Shown: positions 35,853-45,800 of the stretch, in pieces
Layout: every line of letters starts with the position of its first letter
How positions within the stretch are numbered: position 1 is the stretch's first letter
Assembly: GCF_030068455.1 (NCBI RefSeq)
Contig: NZ_JAQOSQ010000017.1
Location: forward strand, 20,073 to 84,072
Direction of reading: 5' to 3'
Length of the DNA stretch: 64,000 bases
Origin: Roseofilum casamattae BLCC-M143
GTDB lineage: Bacteria > Cyanobacteriota > Cyanobacteriia > Cyanobacteriales > Desertifilaceae
Notes under the pieces: generated by a model
Told to the model about the DNA's origin: nothing
What the model saw: the letters and a program-made list of their open reading frames with translations, nothing else
The model's database searches: none
Program-made: the position numbers and the translations under genes

Positions 35853-36737
35853 TTAATTATTCATTGAATTAGGAAAAATACAGACAACCCGCAACCCGAT
35901 GCATAAGTTCTGAGAGTCAGGATTGACGATGAGCCGAAGTGCAGCGTGGGAGTTCCAAGGGAAGTCATCCCAAGAACCACCACGTAGAACTTTCGTAGCA
36001 TTGCGATCCCGCGATCTCAATACATTACCATCATCTAGTGCGCCTTGATGATTCTCATCCCAATCATCTGCACACCATTCCCAAACATTGCCATGCATAT
36101 CACATAAGCCAAAACTGTTTGCAACTTGAAAATAACCTACCGGGGTTGTTTCTTGACGATATTTTCCCTTTGGCCCTCTCCCATAGGAACCGCCATAATA
36201 ATTTCCATTGATTTCTCGATCCTGTCCACAGTAATTGGCTAAGTCTGTAGTAATTGTTTCTCCAAAATGAAATGGCGTAGTTGTATCGGCTCGACAGGCA
36301 TATTCCCATTGAGCCTCAGTGGGCAATCGATAATCTCTTCCTGTCTTTTGCCGTAGTCTGGCACAAAACTCTTGGGCCTCATACCAGGAGACTTTCTCTA
36401 CCGGACGACTCCAACGGTCATAGTCATCATAATTATCTTTAAATCGTGAAGTGAATATTGAAGGTTCTGGGTTAAGCTCTCGTTTAATAGCTTCCGTACT
36501 TTTTACTACTTGTTTCCATTGACCTTGAGTAATCGGGTAGCGACCGCAAAAAAATTTGCCCACACTTACTTTATGTTGTGGACTCTCGCTATTCCCACGT
36601 TCTAGCGCATCCACTGGTGACCCCATCAGAAAAGCTCCTGGAGGAATTTTCACCATTTCTAACCCAATGTTATTTCCCAGGTCTTCCCTGTAATATTGGG
36701 CTACTCCCCTTGATTTACGAATAGTGAGTCTGACCAT
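35853..36737 (-). CDS. FGS-fold (formylglycine-generating sulfatase) protein, candidate DGR target
   Basis: From ATG 36737 the protein is 294 aa; an upstream in-frame start would overlap the preceding gene. The FGS/SUMF-type fold is shown by EMVKIPPGAFLMGSP, RPVEKVSWYEAQEFCARL, RLPTEAQWEYACRA, GNVWEWCADDW and RGGSWDDFPWNSHAALR. The cysteine pair of true FGE near the C-terminus is absent, so sulfatase activation is unlikely. The last ~35 codons match the same region of the upstream gene and differ at clustered C/T-ending codons, as in DGR variable regions. A C-type-lectin-like display role is inferred. It is the last gene of the VMAP-type operon. Confidence 0.85.
   Translation of the reverse strand: MVRLTIRKSRGVAQYYREDLGNNIGLEMVKIPPGAFLMGSPVDALERGNSESPQHKVSVGKFFCGRYPITQGQWKQVVKSTEAIKRELNPEPSIFTSRFKDNYDDYDRWSRPVEKVSWYEAQEFCARLRQKTGRDYRLPTEAQWEYACRADTTTPFHFGETITTDLANYCGQDREINGNYYGGSYGRGPKGKYRQETTPVGYFQVANSFGLCDMHGNVWEWCADDWDENHQGALDDGNVLRSRDRNATKVLRGGSWDDFPWNSHAALRLIVNPDSQNLCIGLRVVCIFPNSMNN
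35881..35984 (-). repeat. Candidate DGR variable region B (FGS protein)
   Basis: Minus-strand segment coding RGGSWDDFPWNSHAALR to GLRVV. It aligns without gaps to 36785-36888. The differing residues fall in clusters (DDF, NS, LIVN, NLC) whose codons end in C or T, with one exception (TTA). Confidence 0.7.
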
Positions 36738-36768
36738 ATGAATAATAAATAATTTTGTTAATTGTTCA

Positions 36769-39402
36769 TTAAATAGGGGGAAGGCGGACAACTCGCAGCC
36801 CTAGGCTATTGTACTGAGAGTCCGGATCGTCGTGGTTCCGAAGCGCAGAGCGGCAACCCCAAGGAATGGTGATCCAAGAACCACCACGTATAATTCTTCG
36901 GCGATCGCTCTCCAACAAATTGACTAAAAAGTCATTATAGGAGTAATAACGATCGTCATTATGTTCTTCATCCCATACTGAACCATCTTCTGGCGCTCCT
37001 TCATAATTATCATGCCAGGGATCTGCACAGGATTCCCACACATTACCGTGCATATTATATAGACCAAACTCATTAGTTACCTGAAAATGACCAACAACTG
37101 TTGGTTCTTCTCTACACTTTCCTTTTGGCCCTTCACCATAAGCGTAGTTGCCATTGTAATTTGCAATCTCTGTCGTCAGGGTTTCTCTAAAGTGGAATGG
37201 GGTTGTTGTTCCCCCGCGACAGGCGTATTCCCATTGAGCTTCTGAGGGGAGGACATACCGTTTCTTGGTGTATTGAGATAACCGAGCGCAAAACTCTACT
37301 GCATCTTGCCACGATACTTGCTGTACCGGTCGATTGTCTCCTTTGAAGTTTGAAGGGTCGGGATTGAGTTCTCGTTGAATTGTTGGTACGTTGTTGACTA
37401 TGGCCCTCCACTGCGCTTGCGTGATGGCATAGCGACCCATCAAGAAACTAGAGATCTTAACTTTGTGCTGTGGCCCTTCATTATCGTAACGCTCTAGTTC
37501 ATCCTCTGGCGAACCCATGGTAAATTCTCCTGCGGGAATTTCGACTAACTCTAGTTTTATTCCCTCTGGTAGCTCTTCAATAACTCCAGTAAATTCTGTC
37601 CTTTTCTTGCGAATTACCAATCGATTTCCATCAATATGCTCCAAAGTTCCCACATCAGAGGTAAAGATTACTGTTTCTTCTACATCAATCGTTGCGATGT
37701 CGAAGGCAAATTCTTGTAGCTGTGGTTCTGAGTCAGAATCTTCTTCAACATTTGGAGGGACATCAACATCGACATTTGTGGCAACTTCTTTCGCAAACTG
37801 CGCATATTCTCCTCCCAAATTCTGTAAAACGCTGACTCCAATTTCGGCGAAGCGACGGATATTAAGTTGGTCTTCTTCTTCATACTGCGGCAAGAGATTG
37901 GGTAACAGCATCATGAATGCTTGAAAACTGCGAATGGGAGAATCAATTCTCTCGGCAATATATCGCGAAATAGCATTGAGTACGGACATCGTCTCATTCC
38001 GTCCCATAGCCTGATTCAGCAGCTTCCGCACTTCCGGATAAAACTCATACACTTGCTCCCGATTATCCGAGTCAATGCGCTGCAACAATCCTCCCATATA
38101 CACTTCCGCCACATGAGCCGGTCTCGCTTGAGGTAGCAACGTGGTGCGAATCAAATTTACCACTGGCATACTCACCGGAGCGGCTGCCATCAAACCTGCC
38201 AACCGTTGCGCGGTGAAAGAAGCAGTGGCCAAAAAACGACTCACCCGAGCATCCGCATCTTCCTCTGCAGACCTCTCGGGAGGGTAGCTCGAGGGGTGGG
38301 TTGCTTGCTCCTCAACAAAGTCTAATTCAAATAAAAATGCAGGGACGGGCAACTGACTCGCTCCGGAAACTACTTGCGACCAATGGTTTAATTGTCCGGC
38401 TTCTAACTCAATGACAGGTAACACCAGAGCATTCGGCCAATCGATATCTACCCAAAATGGCAAGTCTGGCAACCGCAACCGAGAATTAGGGACTCCAGGA
38501 GATAATGCCGTGGCGTGTAATTTCCGTCCTAACCCCAGTTGCGTACTATTCCACAACCAATCCGGGAAGAGTTGCACCACAGCCAGCGGCCCTTGTTGCG
38601 ACCAAATTTGCAACCACCGGTGAATCCGAGCTTGCTCCCAAATCTCGGAAGTGCAATCGCTGACGAGCAGAATCATACCCCGTCCATTGGGATGAATCAA
38701 TTCCTTATAACTATGCTGCCGCGTGCTCGGTTTCCCTTGTTTGTGCCGCCGCACCAACTGCAATGACTGCGTGCCAGCATTAGCTCGAGCACCCGATAAA
38801 CTCCACACCCGCACATTGCGAAAGGCTCCCTGAGTTTCCAAAATCTCTTGCAACTCATTCACCATCTCTCGCCAAATAAACGCCGAATCCGACTCTTCCA
38901 CCACCAGTTCTAAATCCAACCACCGTTCTCGTCCGGGTTGAGTCACCGGCAACCAAATATCGCGATCGGCAATTCGATTCACCGTTGCTTCTTCATCCAG
39001 AATAGTTGGGGTGAAAGAAGGGACTTTGCGCATTAGCGGACGCAGCGCTCTCCCCAGTGCCAATTTATTCAGCAGTGCTGGAGCAGCAGGCGCTTGGAAA
39101 GGTAAACCCGGCATCGCCGCAGGTTGCGGAGTTTGGCGGACTGATTCTTCAGTAGTGACCGAAACTGTAGGTTCTGCTCGCCTCTGACTTTTGACCGGTG
39201 CAACAGGCTCTGCAACTTCAGGTGAGGTCAACGCTGGTGCTGGTTCTTCTTCCTCCTGCTGCGGTTGCGCCACCACCTCTGGCATCTGCAACGCCAACCA
39301 AATACTATCGGCAATATCTTCATCTCTCAGTTCCAGTGTTTGCAGCAGTCCGGTCGCCTGCAACCGGTCGATTAAACCCGTGACGGCACGAGAACTGCTC
39401 AT
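36769..39402 (-). CDS. SAV_2336/vWA-like protein with C-terminal FGS fold, candidate DGR target
   Basis: An 877-aa multidomain protein. Residues 1-40 are a helical lead (RAVTGLIDRLQATGLLQ); 45-130 are Pro/Glu-rich and disordered. About 130-480 is the SAV_2336-related region: ERWLDLELVVEESDSAFIW, GMILLVSDCTSEIWEQ, PLAVVQLFPDWLWN, resembling a degenerate von Willebrand A fold. A helical stretch is followed by an FGS domain from about 615 (ELVEIPAGEFTMGSPEDE, LPSEAQWEYACRGG, GNVWESCADPW, RGGSWITIPWGCRSALR). It overlaps the MoxR gene by ATGA at 39399-39402. The vWA-like/MoxR pairing is the classic co-chaperone arrangement. The C-terminal ~35 codons have DGR-like variation. The FGS domain is not a canonical FGE. 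Confidence 0.85.
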   Translation of the reverse strand: MSSSRAVTGLIDRLQATGLLQTLELRDEDIADSIWLALQMPEVVAQPQQEEEEPAPALTSPEVAEPVAPVKSQRRAEPTVSVTTEESVRQTPQPAAMPGLPFQAPAAPALLNKLALGRALRPLMRKVPSFTPTILDEEATVNRIADRDIWLPVTQPGRERWLDLELVVEESDSAFIWREMVNELQEILETQGAFRNVRVWSLSGARANAGTQSLQLVRRHKQGKPSTRQHSYKELIHPNGRGMILLVSDCTSEIWEQARIHRWLQIWSQQGPLAVVQLFPDWLWNSTQLGLGRKLHATALSPGVPNSRLRLPDLPFWVDIDWPNALVLPVIELEAGQLNHWSQVVSGASQLPVPAFLFELDFVEEQATHPSSYPPERSAEEDADARVSRFLATASFTAQRLAGLMAAAPVSMPVVNLIRTTLLPQARPAHVAEVYMGGLLQRIDSDNREQVYEFYPEVRKLLNQAMGRNETMSVLNAISRYIAERIDSPIRSFQAFMMLLPNLLPQYEEEDQLNIRRFAEIGVSVLQNLGGEYAQFAKEVATNVDVDVPPNVEEDSDSEPQLQEFAFDIATIDVEETVIFTSDVGTLEHIDGNRLVIRKKRTEFTGVIEELPEGIKLELVEIPAGEFTMGSPEDELERYDNEGPQHKVKISSFLMGRYAITQAQWRAIVNNVPTIQRELNPDPSNFKGDNRPVQQVSWQDAVEFCARLSQYTKKRYVLPSEAQWEYACRGGTTTPFHFRETLTTEIANYNGNYAYGEGPKGKCREEPTVVGHFQVTNEFGLYNMHGNVWESCADPWHDNYEGAPEDGSVWDEEHNDDRYYSYNDFLVNLLESDRRRIIRGGSWITIPWGCRSALRNHDDPDSQYNSLGLRVVRLPPI
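36785..36888 (-). repeat. Candidate DGR variable region A (SAV_2336-FGS protein)
   Basis: Minus-strand segment coding RGGSWITIPWGCRSALR to GLRVV. Invariant blocks shared with copy B include CGTGGTGGTTCTTGG, CTTCGG and GACTCTCAG. The variable clusters (ITI, GC, NHDD, YNS) are all codons ending in C or T, compatible with AAY codons in a template repeat. Confidence 0.7.
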
Positions 39403-40454
39403 TCTAAATCCTCGCTCTCTAAATTCTCGTTCCGTCCCAAGTCAGTTAATAAATTTTCGATCAGTTTATCTTTATCGGAGATATAATCTTGAGAGACTAA
39501 GAAAATCGCATTCAGCAGTTGATCTGTTGCCAAAGTTCCCTCTTCTCGCTTCTCCAAAAACGCTTGAATTAACGTATCCGACTGCTCGGCAATCTCGGCA
39601 CCCAGATGAGCTGCGACAATATCGGTCAGTTCTTCTTGACTCGGCGGCTTCATCGTTAAACGCAAACACCGGCGCAAAAACGGAGCCGGAAAATCTCGCT
39701 CCCCATTACTGGTCATCACCACAAACGGAAAGGCACTGCAACTTATCCGTCCGTCTTCAATATCTGCGGTAAGCTGAGATCGAGTCACTTCATCGGTGGT
39801 ATCGCTATAAGCCGTGCGCACGGTGACCTTACTAATGGTTTCCTTAATTCTAACTAACTCTGGAATTTCAAACGAGCCTTCTTCTAAAATAGCGAGCAAG
39901 TTATTCGGTAAATCGATATCGCTCTTGTCAATTTCATCAATCAGCAAAATCCGAGGACGGGGATATTCATCTGAAGGCAGTAAAGCCGTACCCAAAGGAC
40001 CGAGAGTGATGTATTTTTCGACCTGTTTAATTTGTTCGACCCGCTCCTGTGCCGAGAGTTTTCGCTGGTATTGTCCTTCTTGTTGTTTCGCTTCCTGCAA
40101 CCGCGCGATCGCATCATAATTATACAGTCCATCTTTTAAAGTGGTACGAGTCGTAATCGGCCAGTACAATACCTCCCCCAACTTCAGCTCCCGTGCTACC
40201 GCATAAGCGAGGGATGATTTCCCCGTACCCGGTTTACCGGTGACTAATAAAGGTCGCCGCAAGAACAAGGCAGCATTAATCGTGTCGATTTCATTCTTGC
40301 GGACTCGAAATGTTTCTCCGCGACGCTTTAACCGACTTCCCTCGGGCACACCTTCTTCGCCAAAAGGTCGCCAGCTCGGAGGTTCTGGCAACTCTTGAAT
40401 GCGATCGTGCGGTTCCGTATTTCCTTGAAAAATCGGCCACTTACTCTCAGTCAT
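39399..40454 (-). CDS. MoxR-type AAA+ ATPase
   Basis: From ATG 40454 the protein is 351 aa and starts MTESKWPIFQGN; a longer frame would overlap the upstream gene by 100 bp. Walker A is TGKPGTGKSSLAYAV, Walker B is RILLIDEIDKSDIDLPNNLL, sensor 1 is VVMTSNGERDFPAPFLRR with arginine finger-like residues. MoxR ATPases work with vWA proteins as remodelling chaperones. Here the partner is the overlapping SAV_2336-like gene. It starts 2 bp after the trypsin-VMAP stop, so the operon is translationally coupled on both sides. Confidence 0.9.
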   Translation of the reverse strand: MTESKWPIFQGNTEPHDRIQELPEPPSWRPFGEEGVPEGSRLKRRGETFRVRKNEIDTINAALFLRRPLLVTGKPGTGKSSLAYAVARELKLGEVLYWPITTRTTLKDGLYNYDAIARLQEAKQQEGQYQRKLSAQERVEQIKQVEKYITLGPLGTALLPSDEYPRPRILLIDEIDKSDIDLPNNLLAILEEGSFEIPELVRIKETISKVTVRTAYSDTTDEVTRSQLTADIEDGRISCSAFPFVVMTSNGERDFPAPFLRRCLRLTMKPPSQEELTDIVAAHLGAEIAEQSDTLIQAFLEKREEGTLATDQLLNAIFLVSQDYISDKDKLIENLLTDLGRNENLESEDLE

Positions 40455-40456
40455 AA

Positions 40457-42349
40457 TCAGGGCATCCTCCGGACATAATCTGGCGGTACAAGATCGGGAT
40501 CGTCCCACAATAATGATAAATGATTGCCGATATGATTTGGACATTCTTCCGCCCAAGCTTCACTACGTTGCTCCTTTACCTTCTCCGGGAGTTTCTCCAA
40601 GCTACATTGGCAGACCTTATGATGTAATGTCGTCCCACAACAGTCTAAGTTTTCTGGATTTTCTCTTAACCATAAAGCCAGAGGAATCCCAGTCTCCATC
40701 AATATCTGCATGGTGACTTCCGGATTACACTCATTCATTGCAATTCTTAGGCTCGCACCATTAATTTTCTCCAATTTACGGGAGAGCTTTCTCGGGCGAC
40801 TATTGTCTACTACGGTTACCAAATTATTCGCCTCATCTTGTTGGTATCTGTTGAAGATATTTCCTTTTTTATGCCATAAAGAAATCCGCTCATTTCCTGT
40901 TGGAACTAATCTTTCTGTCAATCCTAAAGAAATTTTATATTTGTGCCCGAAGCTAGGTTCTTGGCTATAGTTTTCAACGATCGATTTATCGAGAGCCAGT
41001 GACGCAATGAGTGGTATGGGCAAGAAACAGTGAATTGAGGTAATGAGAGAATCGCCCAAAGATAATGTATAAAGCTTATTATAAGCCTTCCTACGCAGTA
41101 AGTTTATCGGAATATCTAGATCTTTTTTGATGTCAATGAATCGTTCAAATTGCTCTTCGTCAGTAAGCAGATGTATTCCCGGAAATTTGTCGATATGCAT
41201 TTGCTTATTCTCGCGGTACTGCTGCCGATATTTACGATACTTTTCCTTGTCTTCAATTATCCAAGCCTTGACCCGCCAAGCACCTTTACTGCCATCAATC
41301 TCGATCAAAATACAGGACTCATTAGTTTGACCTTGAATCTCTCGATCTTGCTCGAGTAAACGATTTCTTTTAGAGCTTAACTCTGCAAGCATTTCCTCGA
41401 AATTATATCCATGTAACTTAATCCACTTTTTTATCGCTTTGCACAATTTTCGTGACAAATCTCTGGTATCATTTTGAAATGCGATAAACAAATTACCCAT
41501 AAATTTTGCCAGTGAATCATCACGATCGCCCTCTAGGCTGTTAAGCATGTCATGCAATTGGTTTGAGGGCGAATAATGGTGGGAATATCTGGAGATTGAT
41601 TGTTGATAAGCAAAGCAAATATAGCGATAGTATTCCTCTTGTTGGAAATAACCTTCAAGAAGAGATAGAACCTCCTGAATCCGCCCATTAATTTCACAAA
41701 CTTTCTTCAAGTTTCCAACATCAACTAGCACATTGACTGGAGTCATAAAAGCAACTTTCGCTTCAGGATGCAAAAGATCGTACTGAACAACCATTCCCAC
41801 AACACCATTAAGACTCTTATCCCAAACTGCGGTTCCGCTAAAACCTGCCTCAATTGCTATTCCTGTTGGACTGGGATCTTTGAGTTGAATCTGACCATCG
41901 CTTACCGGTCTTTGTATTGTTCCTTCCGACCATCTTCCCTTGAATGTTGGAAACCCGTAAGCTTCATAGTTATTATCTTTAATAGTTTGAGATTCTGTTA
42001 ATATTAAACTAAGGGCTTGCGCTTTTGCCGGTAAGTCATCCAGAATCTCTAAGACAGCAATATCTTGTAAAGAAACTCCGCTTTTCACCGGCTCCCAATC
42101 AATGACTCTGGTTTTCAGAAGATTAGATTGACCGTTTTGGTAAAGATTGGGAAAGTCAACCGTTATTTGCCGATCTTCATCCGGTTTATCTTGAATTTCA
42201 GGCGATCTATATAGAGCATAATTTATCACGTGAGCGCAGGTTAAGATGTATTTAGATTCAGCGGACACTAAAAACCCAGAACCGGCAACATCGTCTTCAG
42301 ACCCCAATTTAAATATCCGACAAACCGCTAGCTCCAGAGGAGAACTCAT
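40457..42349 (-). CDS. Trypsin-like protease with VMAP-type C-terminal region
   Basis: A 630-aa protein. Residues 1-200 are a trypsin-fold protease with an intact triad: H40 in ILTCAHVIN, D96 in SLQDIAVLEI, S171 in EAGFSGTAVWD. A helical linker follows (about 215-320). The remainder has the pattern of the vWA-MoxR-associated protein C-terminal region, ending with SEAWAEECPNHIGNHLSLLW and DDPDLVPPDY. VMAP proteins are proposed effectors or hubs of NTP-dependent conflict systems with MoxR and vWA partners. The protease would be the effector released by ATPase-driven activation; this is inference. No signal peptide, so it is cytosolic. Confidence 0.82.
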   Translation of the reverse strand: MSSPLELAVCRIFKLGSEDDVAGSGFLVSAESKYILTCAHVINYALYRSPEIQDKPDEDRQITVDFPNLYQNGQSNLLKTRVIDWEPVKSGVSLQDIAVLEILDDLPAKAQALSLILTESQTIKDNNYEAYGFPTFKGRWSEGTIQRPVSDGQIQLKDPSPTGIAIEAGFSGTAVWDKSLNGVVGMVVQYDLLHPEAKVAFMTPVNVLVDVGNLKKVCEINGRIQEVLSLLEGYFQQEEYYRYICFAYQQSISRYSHHYSPSNQLHDMLNSLEGDRDDSLAKFMGNLFIAFQNDTRDLSRKLCKAIKKWIKLHGYNFEEMLAELSSKRNRLLEQDREIQGQTNESCILIEIDGSKGAWRVKAWIIEDKEKYRKYRQQYRENKQMHIDKFPGIHLLTDEEQFERFIDIKKDLDIPINLLRRKAYNKLYTLSLGDSLITSIHCFLPIPLIASLALDKSIVENYSQEPSFGHKYKISLGLTERLVPTGNERISLWHKKGNIFNRYQQDEANNLVTVVDNSRPRKLSRKLEKINGASLRIAMNECNPEVTMQILMETGIPLALWLRENPENLDCCGTTLHHKVCQCSLEKLPEKVKEQRSEAWAEECPNHIGNHLSLLWDDPDLVPPDYVRRMP

Positions 42350-42374
42350 AATGTTATCTGTGACGTAGCTTGAG

Positions 42375-42725
42375 TTAAGAGTTTTCTTGATTATTCTTCC
42401 ACTTCAGGGTGATTTCATAATTGACTTCAGCATTCCCCGATGCGATGATAACCCCAAAATCTGTACTCATTTTCACACCAAACTTAACTTCCACTTCATC
42501 CGCTGGCTGATTTAATTCCCGAACTTTCTGGATAATCGTATTCGCGACGGGTTTGAGCGTTGATAATGCATCTCCAAGCTTTTGCTTTGCCTGCTGCACG
42601 GCATTATCTCCAACACCGGCAAATCCCTCGGTTCTCGGTCTCGGTGGAGCCAGTGTTTCATCGACTTCCATATAAACAAAAGACTGCTCGTCATCGTCTA
42701 GGGGAAATCTGACTAGTTGTCCCAT
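42375..42725 (-). CDS. Trypco1-like (CU044_2847 family) protein
   Basis: The 116-aa protein starts MGQLVRFPLDDDEQSFVYME and ends with DFGVIIASGNAEVNYEITLKW, a beta-sandwich-like pattern matching the CU044_2847/Trypco1 family that co-occurs with trypsin-like proteases. An amphipathic helix (DNAVQQAKQKLGDALSTLKP) lies in the middle. It is 25 bp upstream of the trypsin-VMAP gene and is the first gene of the operon. Function is unknown; a regulatory or inhibitory role towards the protease has been proposed for the family by association. Confidence 0.78.
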   Translation of the reverse strand: MGQLVRFPLDDDEQSFVYMEVDETLAPPRPRTEGFAGVGDNAVQQAKQKLGDALSTLKPVANTIIQKVRELNQPADEVEVKFGVKMSTDFGVIIASGNAEVNYEITLKWKNNQENS

Positions 42726-42863
42726 ATTTTCTCCTCTCTCGCAACGTAAGATCGCTCTATCCTACTTACGGTAACAACTGTATTGCTTGAGGTCAACACT
42801 TGATCTACTCCTCATTGAGTTCAGAGGTAACTAGAAATACCACGAGTTGCTCTCCTCAGATAG

Positions 42864-45800
42864 TCACTTAATGGTCGCTACGGGTAGGGAAATGATGAAT
42901 TTGGTTCCTTTGCTTAATTCCGATTGACAAGAGATTGTCCCTTCGTGTTGTTCTGCGATAATTTGATACGCGATCGCCATTCCCAACCCCGTCCCTTTCC
43001 CAACCGGCTTGGTCGTGAAAAATGGATCGAACAGTCGCTTTTGCGTATCTTCAGTCATGCCGGTTCCGTTGTCCGCGATCGCGATCGTTACGTTGCTACC
43101 ATCGCTTTTCGTGGAAATGGAAATGAGCGGAAATTCTTGACCTTCATATTCTTCTAAGGCATCAATGGCATTATTGAGAATATTGAGAAAGACTTGATTG
43201 AGTTGCCCGGCATAACATCCAACTCGAGGCAAGTCTCCATAGTCTTTCAGGATTTGTATTTCTCTACGTTTCTCGGTTGCTGGCAAGCTAGATTGTAAAA
43301 TAGTGAGGGTACTGTCTATCCCTTCATGCAAATTAACCGCTTTGAATTCGGACTCATCCAGTCGAGAAAATGTTCGTAAGGAAGTCACTATCTTTTTAAT
43401 GCGATCGCTGCCACTTTTCATGGAGGTTAAAAGCTGTTGAAAATCCTTTTGCACGAAGTCTAGATCGATGTCTTCAATAATGTCTTGAATTTCTAAGACG
43501 GGTTGAGGATAATGCTGCTGATAAAGTTCCAGCAAGCGCAGAATATCGTGCATGTATGCGTTGGCATGGTTGATATTTCCATAAATAAAGGTAACCGGAT
43601 TATTTATTTCATGGGCAATACCGCCCACCATTCGCCCCAAACTAAACATCTTTTCACTTTGAATCAAGGTGAGTTGGGTGCGTTGCAGTTCGTGGAGATC
43701 TCGTTCGAGTTGCAGTGATTGTTGTGCTTGTTGGTAAAGGCGAGCATTTTCGAGAGTAATGGCGGCTTGAGCGCAAAGCAAGGATAGCACTTCAACCCGA
43801 TCGCTCGTAAATGCACCGATCGCATGATTGTTTTCCAGATAGAGAAGTCCGACGACTCGTCCCCGATCTTGCAGGGGCAAGCAGAGAATGGAGTGAAGTT
43901 GGCGGGTTTGAATGCAAGTATCTCTACTATAGGCAGGTTCATTGCAAGCATCGTCTAAAACCAGGGGCTGGTGAGTCCGCTTGACGGTGTTAATAATAGT
44001 GAGGGGAAGATCCCCGCAGCGATCGGCAGGAATGAGTTCTGGGCGATCGAGGATATCATCGGTCATCTTTGCTTCCAGCATCAAGGTTTCTTCATGAAAC
44101 AAGAAGAGAGCAAGGGTTTCAGCACCGGCATTTTCTTGAATAACCTGCATTAAATTGGCAATGGCGCGATCGAGTTCGATGGTTTCCGAAAGGGTGCGAA
44201 AAGTTTTGACGATCGCCCCTAAATCCAACATTATTCCACCTTCACTTGTCATGCTTGACATTGTTTTTTCTTGCCAAGATGTTAGGGGATTCTGAAAGGG
44301 TGAGTTGGGTTGGTTGGGAGTGAGAATAGCTGTCAAAAGTTCGGGATAGTGCTGCTCTAAAGCATTGGTTTTTGCTTTGGCTCCCCATTGAGCATAGCCA
44401 TAATAGGCTTCTTCCATGTAGACTTTTGCTATTTTCTCTTTACCCCAATCCAGGTAAAATTGGGCTGCAAGTTCGTTAGCGAGAGCTTCTTCTTGGATGT
44501 ATTCGTTTTCCTTAGCTCCGGCGATCGCGCGATCGTAGAATTCAATAGCTTCAATTTTATTCCCTAAAATTCGATAGTGTTCTGCCTCTACCAAATCGTA
44601 TTTATGCTGATAGTTCATGGGAGCATTCCGCGCCCAGATCGTCATTTTTTCTTGGTTGGTCTCCACCTGTTTGAGATAATTAGCTCGATCGCGATCGTCA
44701 GCACTTGCAGAAACCGCCAGTAACGCGAGAGAATAATAAAAATTATGAATTCCAATTGGGGGCCATCCTCCTACCGCAGGGCCGTATTCTATAGCTTGCT
44801 GCAATTGCACGACGGAGCGATCGTATTCCGCACCGAGATAAGACAACATTCCTTCTGCTAAATTTAAGGCATAAAATCCCCAAGCTCCTACCTCATCAAT
44901 TGTAGAAATGATGGATTGATAAATTTCATCAATTTCAGTTGTTGATGCATCTTGCAATTTCAAGGATAAATATTTCCAAAATCGAATTAAGCTGGCGCTA
45001 TAGTCAATTCTTTGTTGTTCTAGTACCTCAATGTAAAAAGTATGTTGCTTAACGACATCGTCTAACCGCTCGCCACTCAAGAACAAGTAAACGCAGTAAT
45101 TAAAAATGCTATAGCTTCCATAAAGCACGTCCCCTGTTTCCTGACCGACTTGGAACGATCGGAAAGCAAGGGGGAGCACTTCACGAATTGATTTTTTCCA
45201 AGGATAAACAAATAAATAAACCATCGTCATCACTTGGCATTGGATCGAAGTTGCAGCAAATTGTTCCAAAAGTGCTAGGGCAATTTGACCGGATTGATAT
45301 CCTTTTTCAATTTCTCCTAAATATCCACAACAAAGAGAGCCATACCAACTATAAGCAAATGCCGTATTCTTGCAATTCCCACCTTGTAAAGATAGATGGA
45401 TTTGGGTCATAATACTGGGAAGTAATAAGTCGGGTTGGGCGATAGTCGAACCTGAAACAATAGATATCAACAATCCCATGGAAGCCAACCGATCGCGATC
45501 GGTCATTTCTGGAGCATTGGCTAAATCTTCGAGTTGAGGTAGAATAATCTCTTGCCGACCGTAATCGAGAATCTGCTCTCGAGATATCCCCAAAAGACTC
45601 AAGACTTGTAAGCCGATTTCTACTGCTTCATCTGCTTTTTGCTCGGCAATCCTTTGATTGATTTTCAATTCGTAGATTTTGGCAGTATCTAAAATATTGC
45701 TAACGTTCTCGAGAACTCGTTCGCTATACTGTTCTGCTTGCTCGAACTCAGCATTAAGATAGGAAGCTTCGATCGCTTCCGTATACAAAGCCAAGGTCAG

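Noticed and set aside
36737..36791. Longer N-terminus for the FGS gene from 36791
   Set aside because: It would overlap the upstream stop and adds residues without FGS character; ATG 36737 gives a compact start.
40455..40556. Longer MoxR start at 40556
   Set aside because: It overlaps the trypsin-VMAP gene by 100 bp; ATG 40454 sits two bases after its stop and gives a normal MoxR start.
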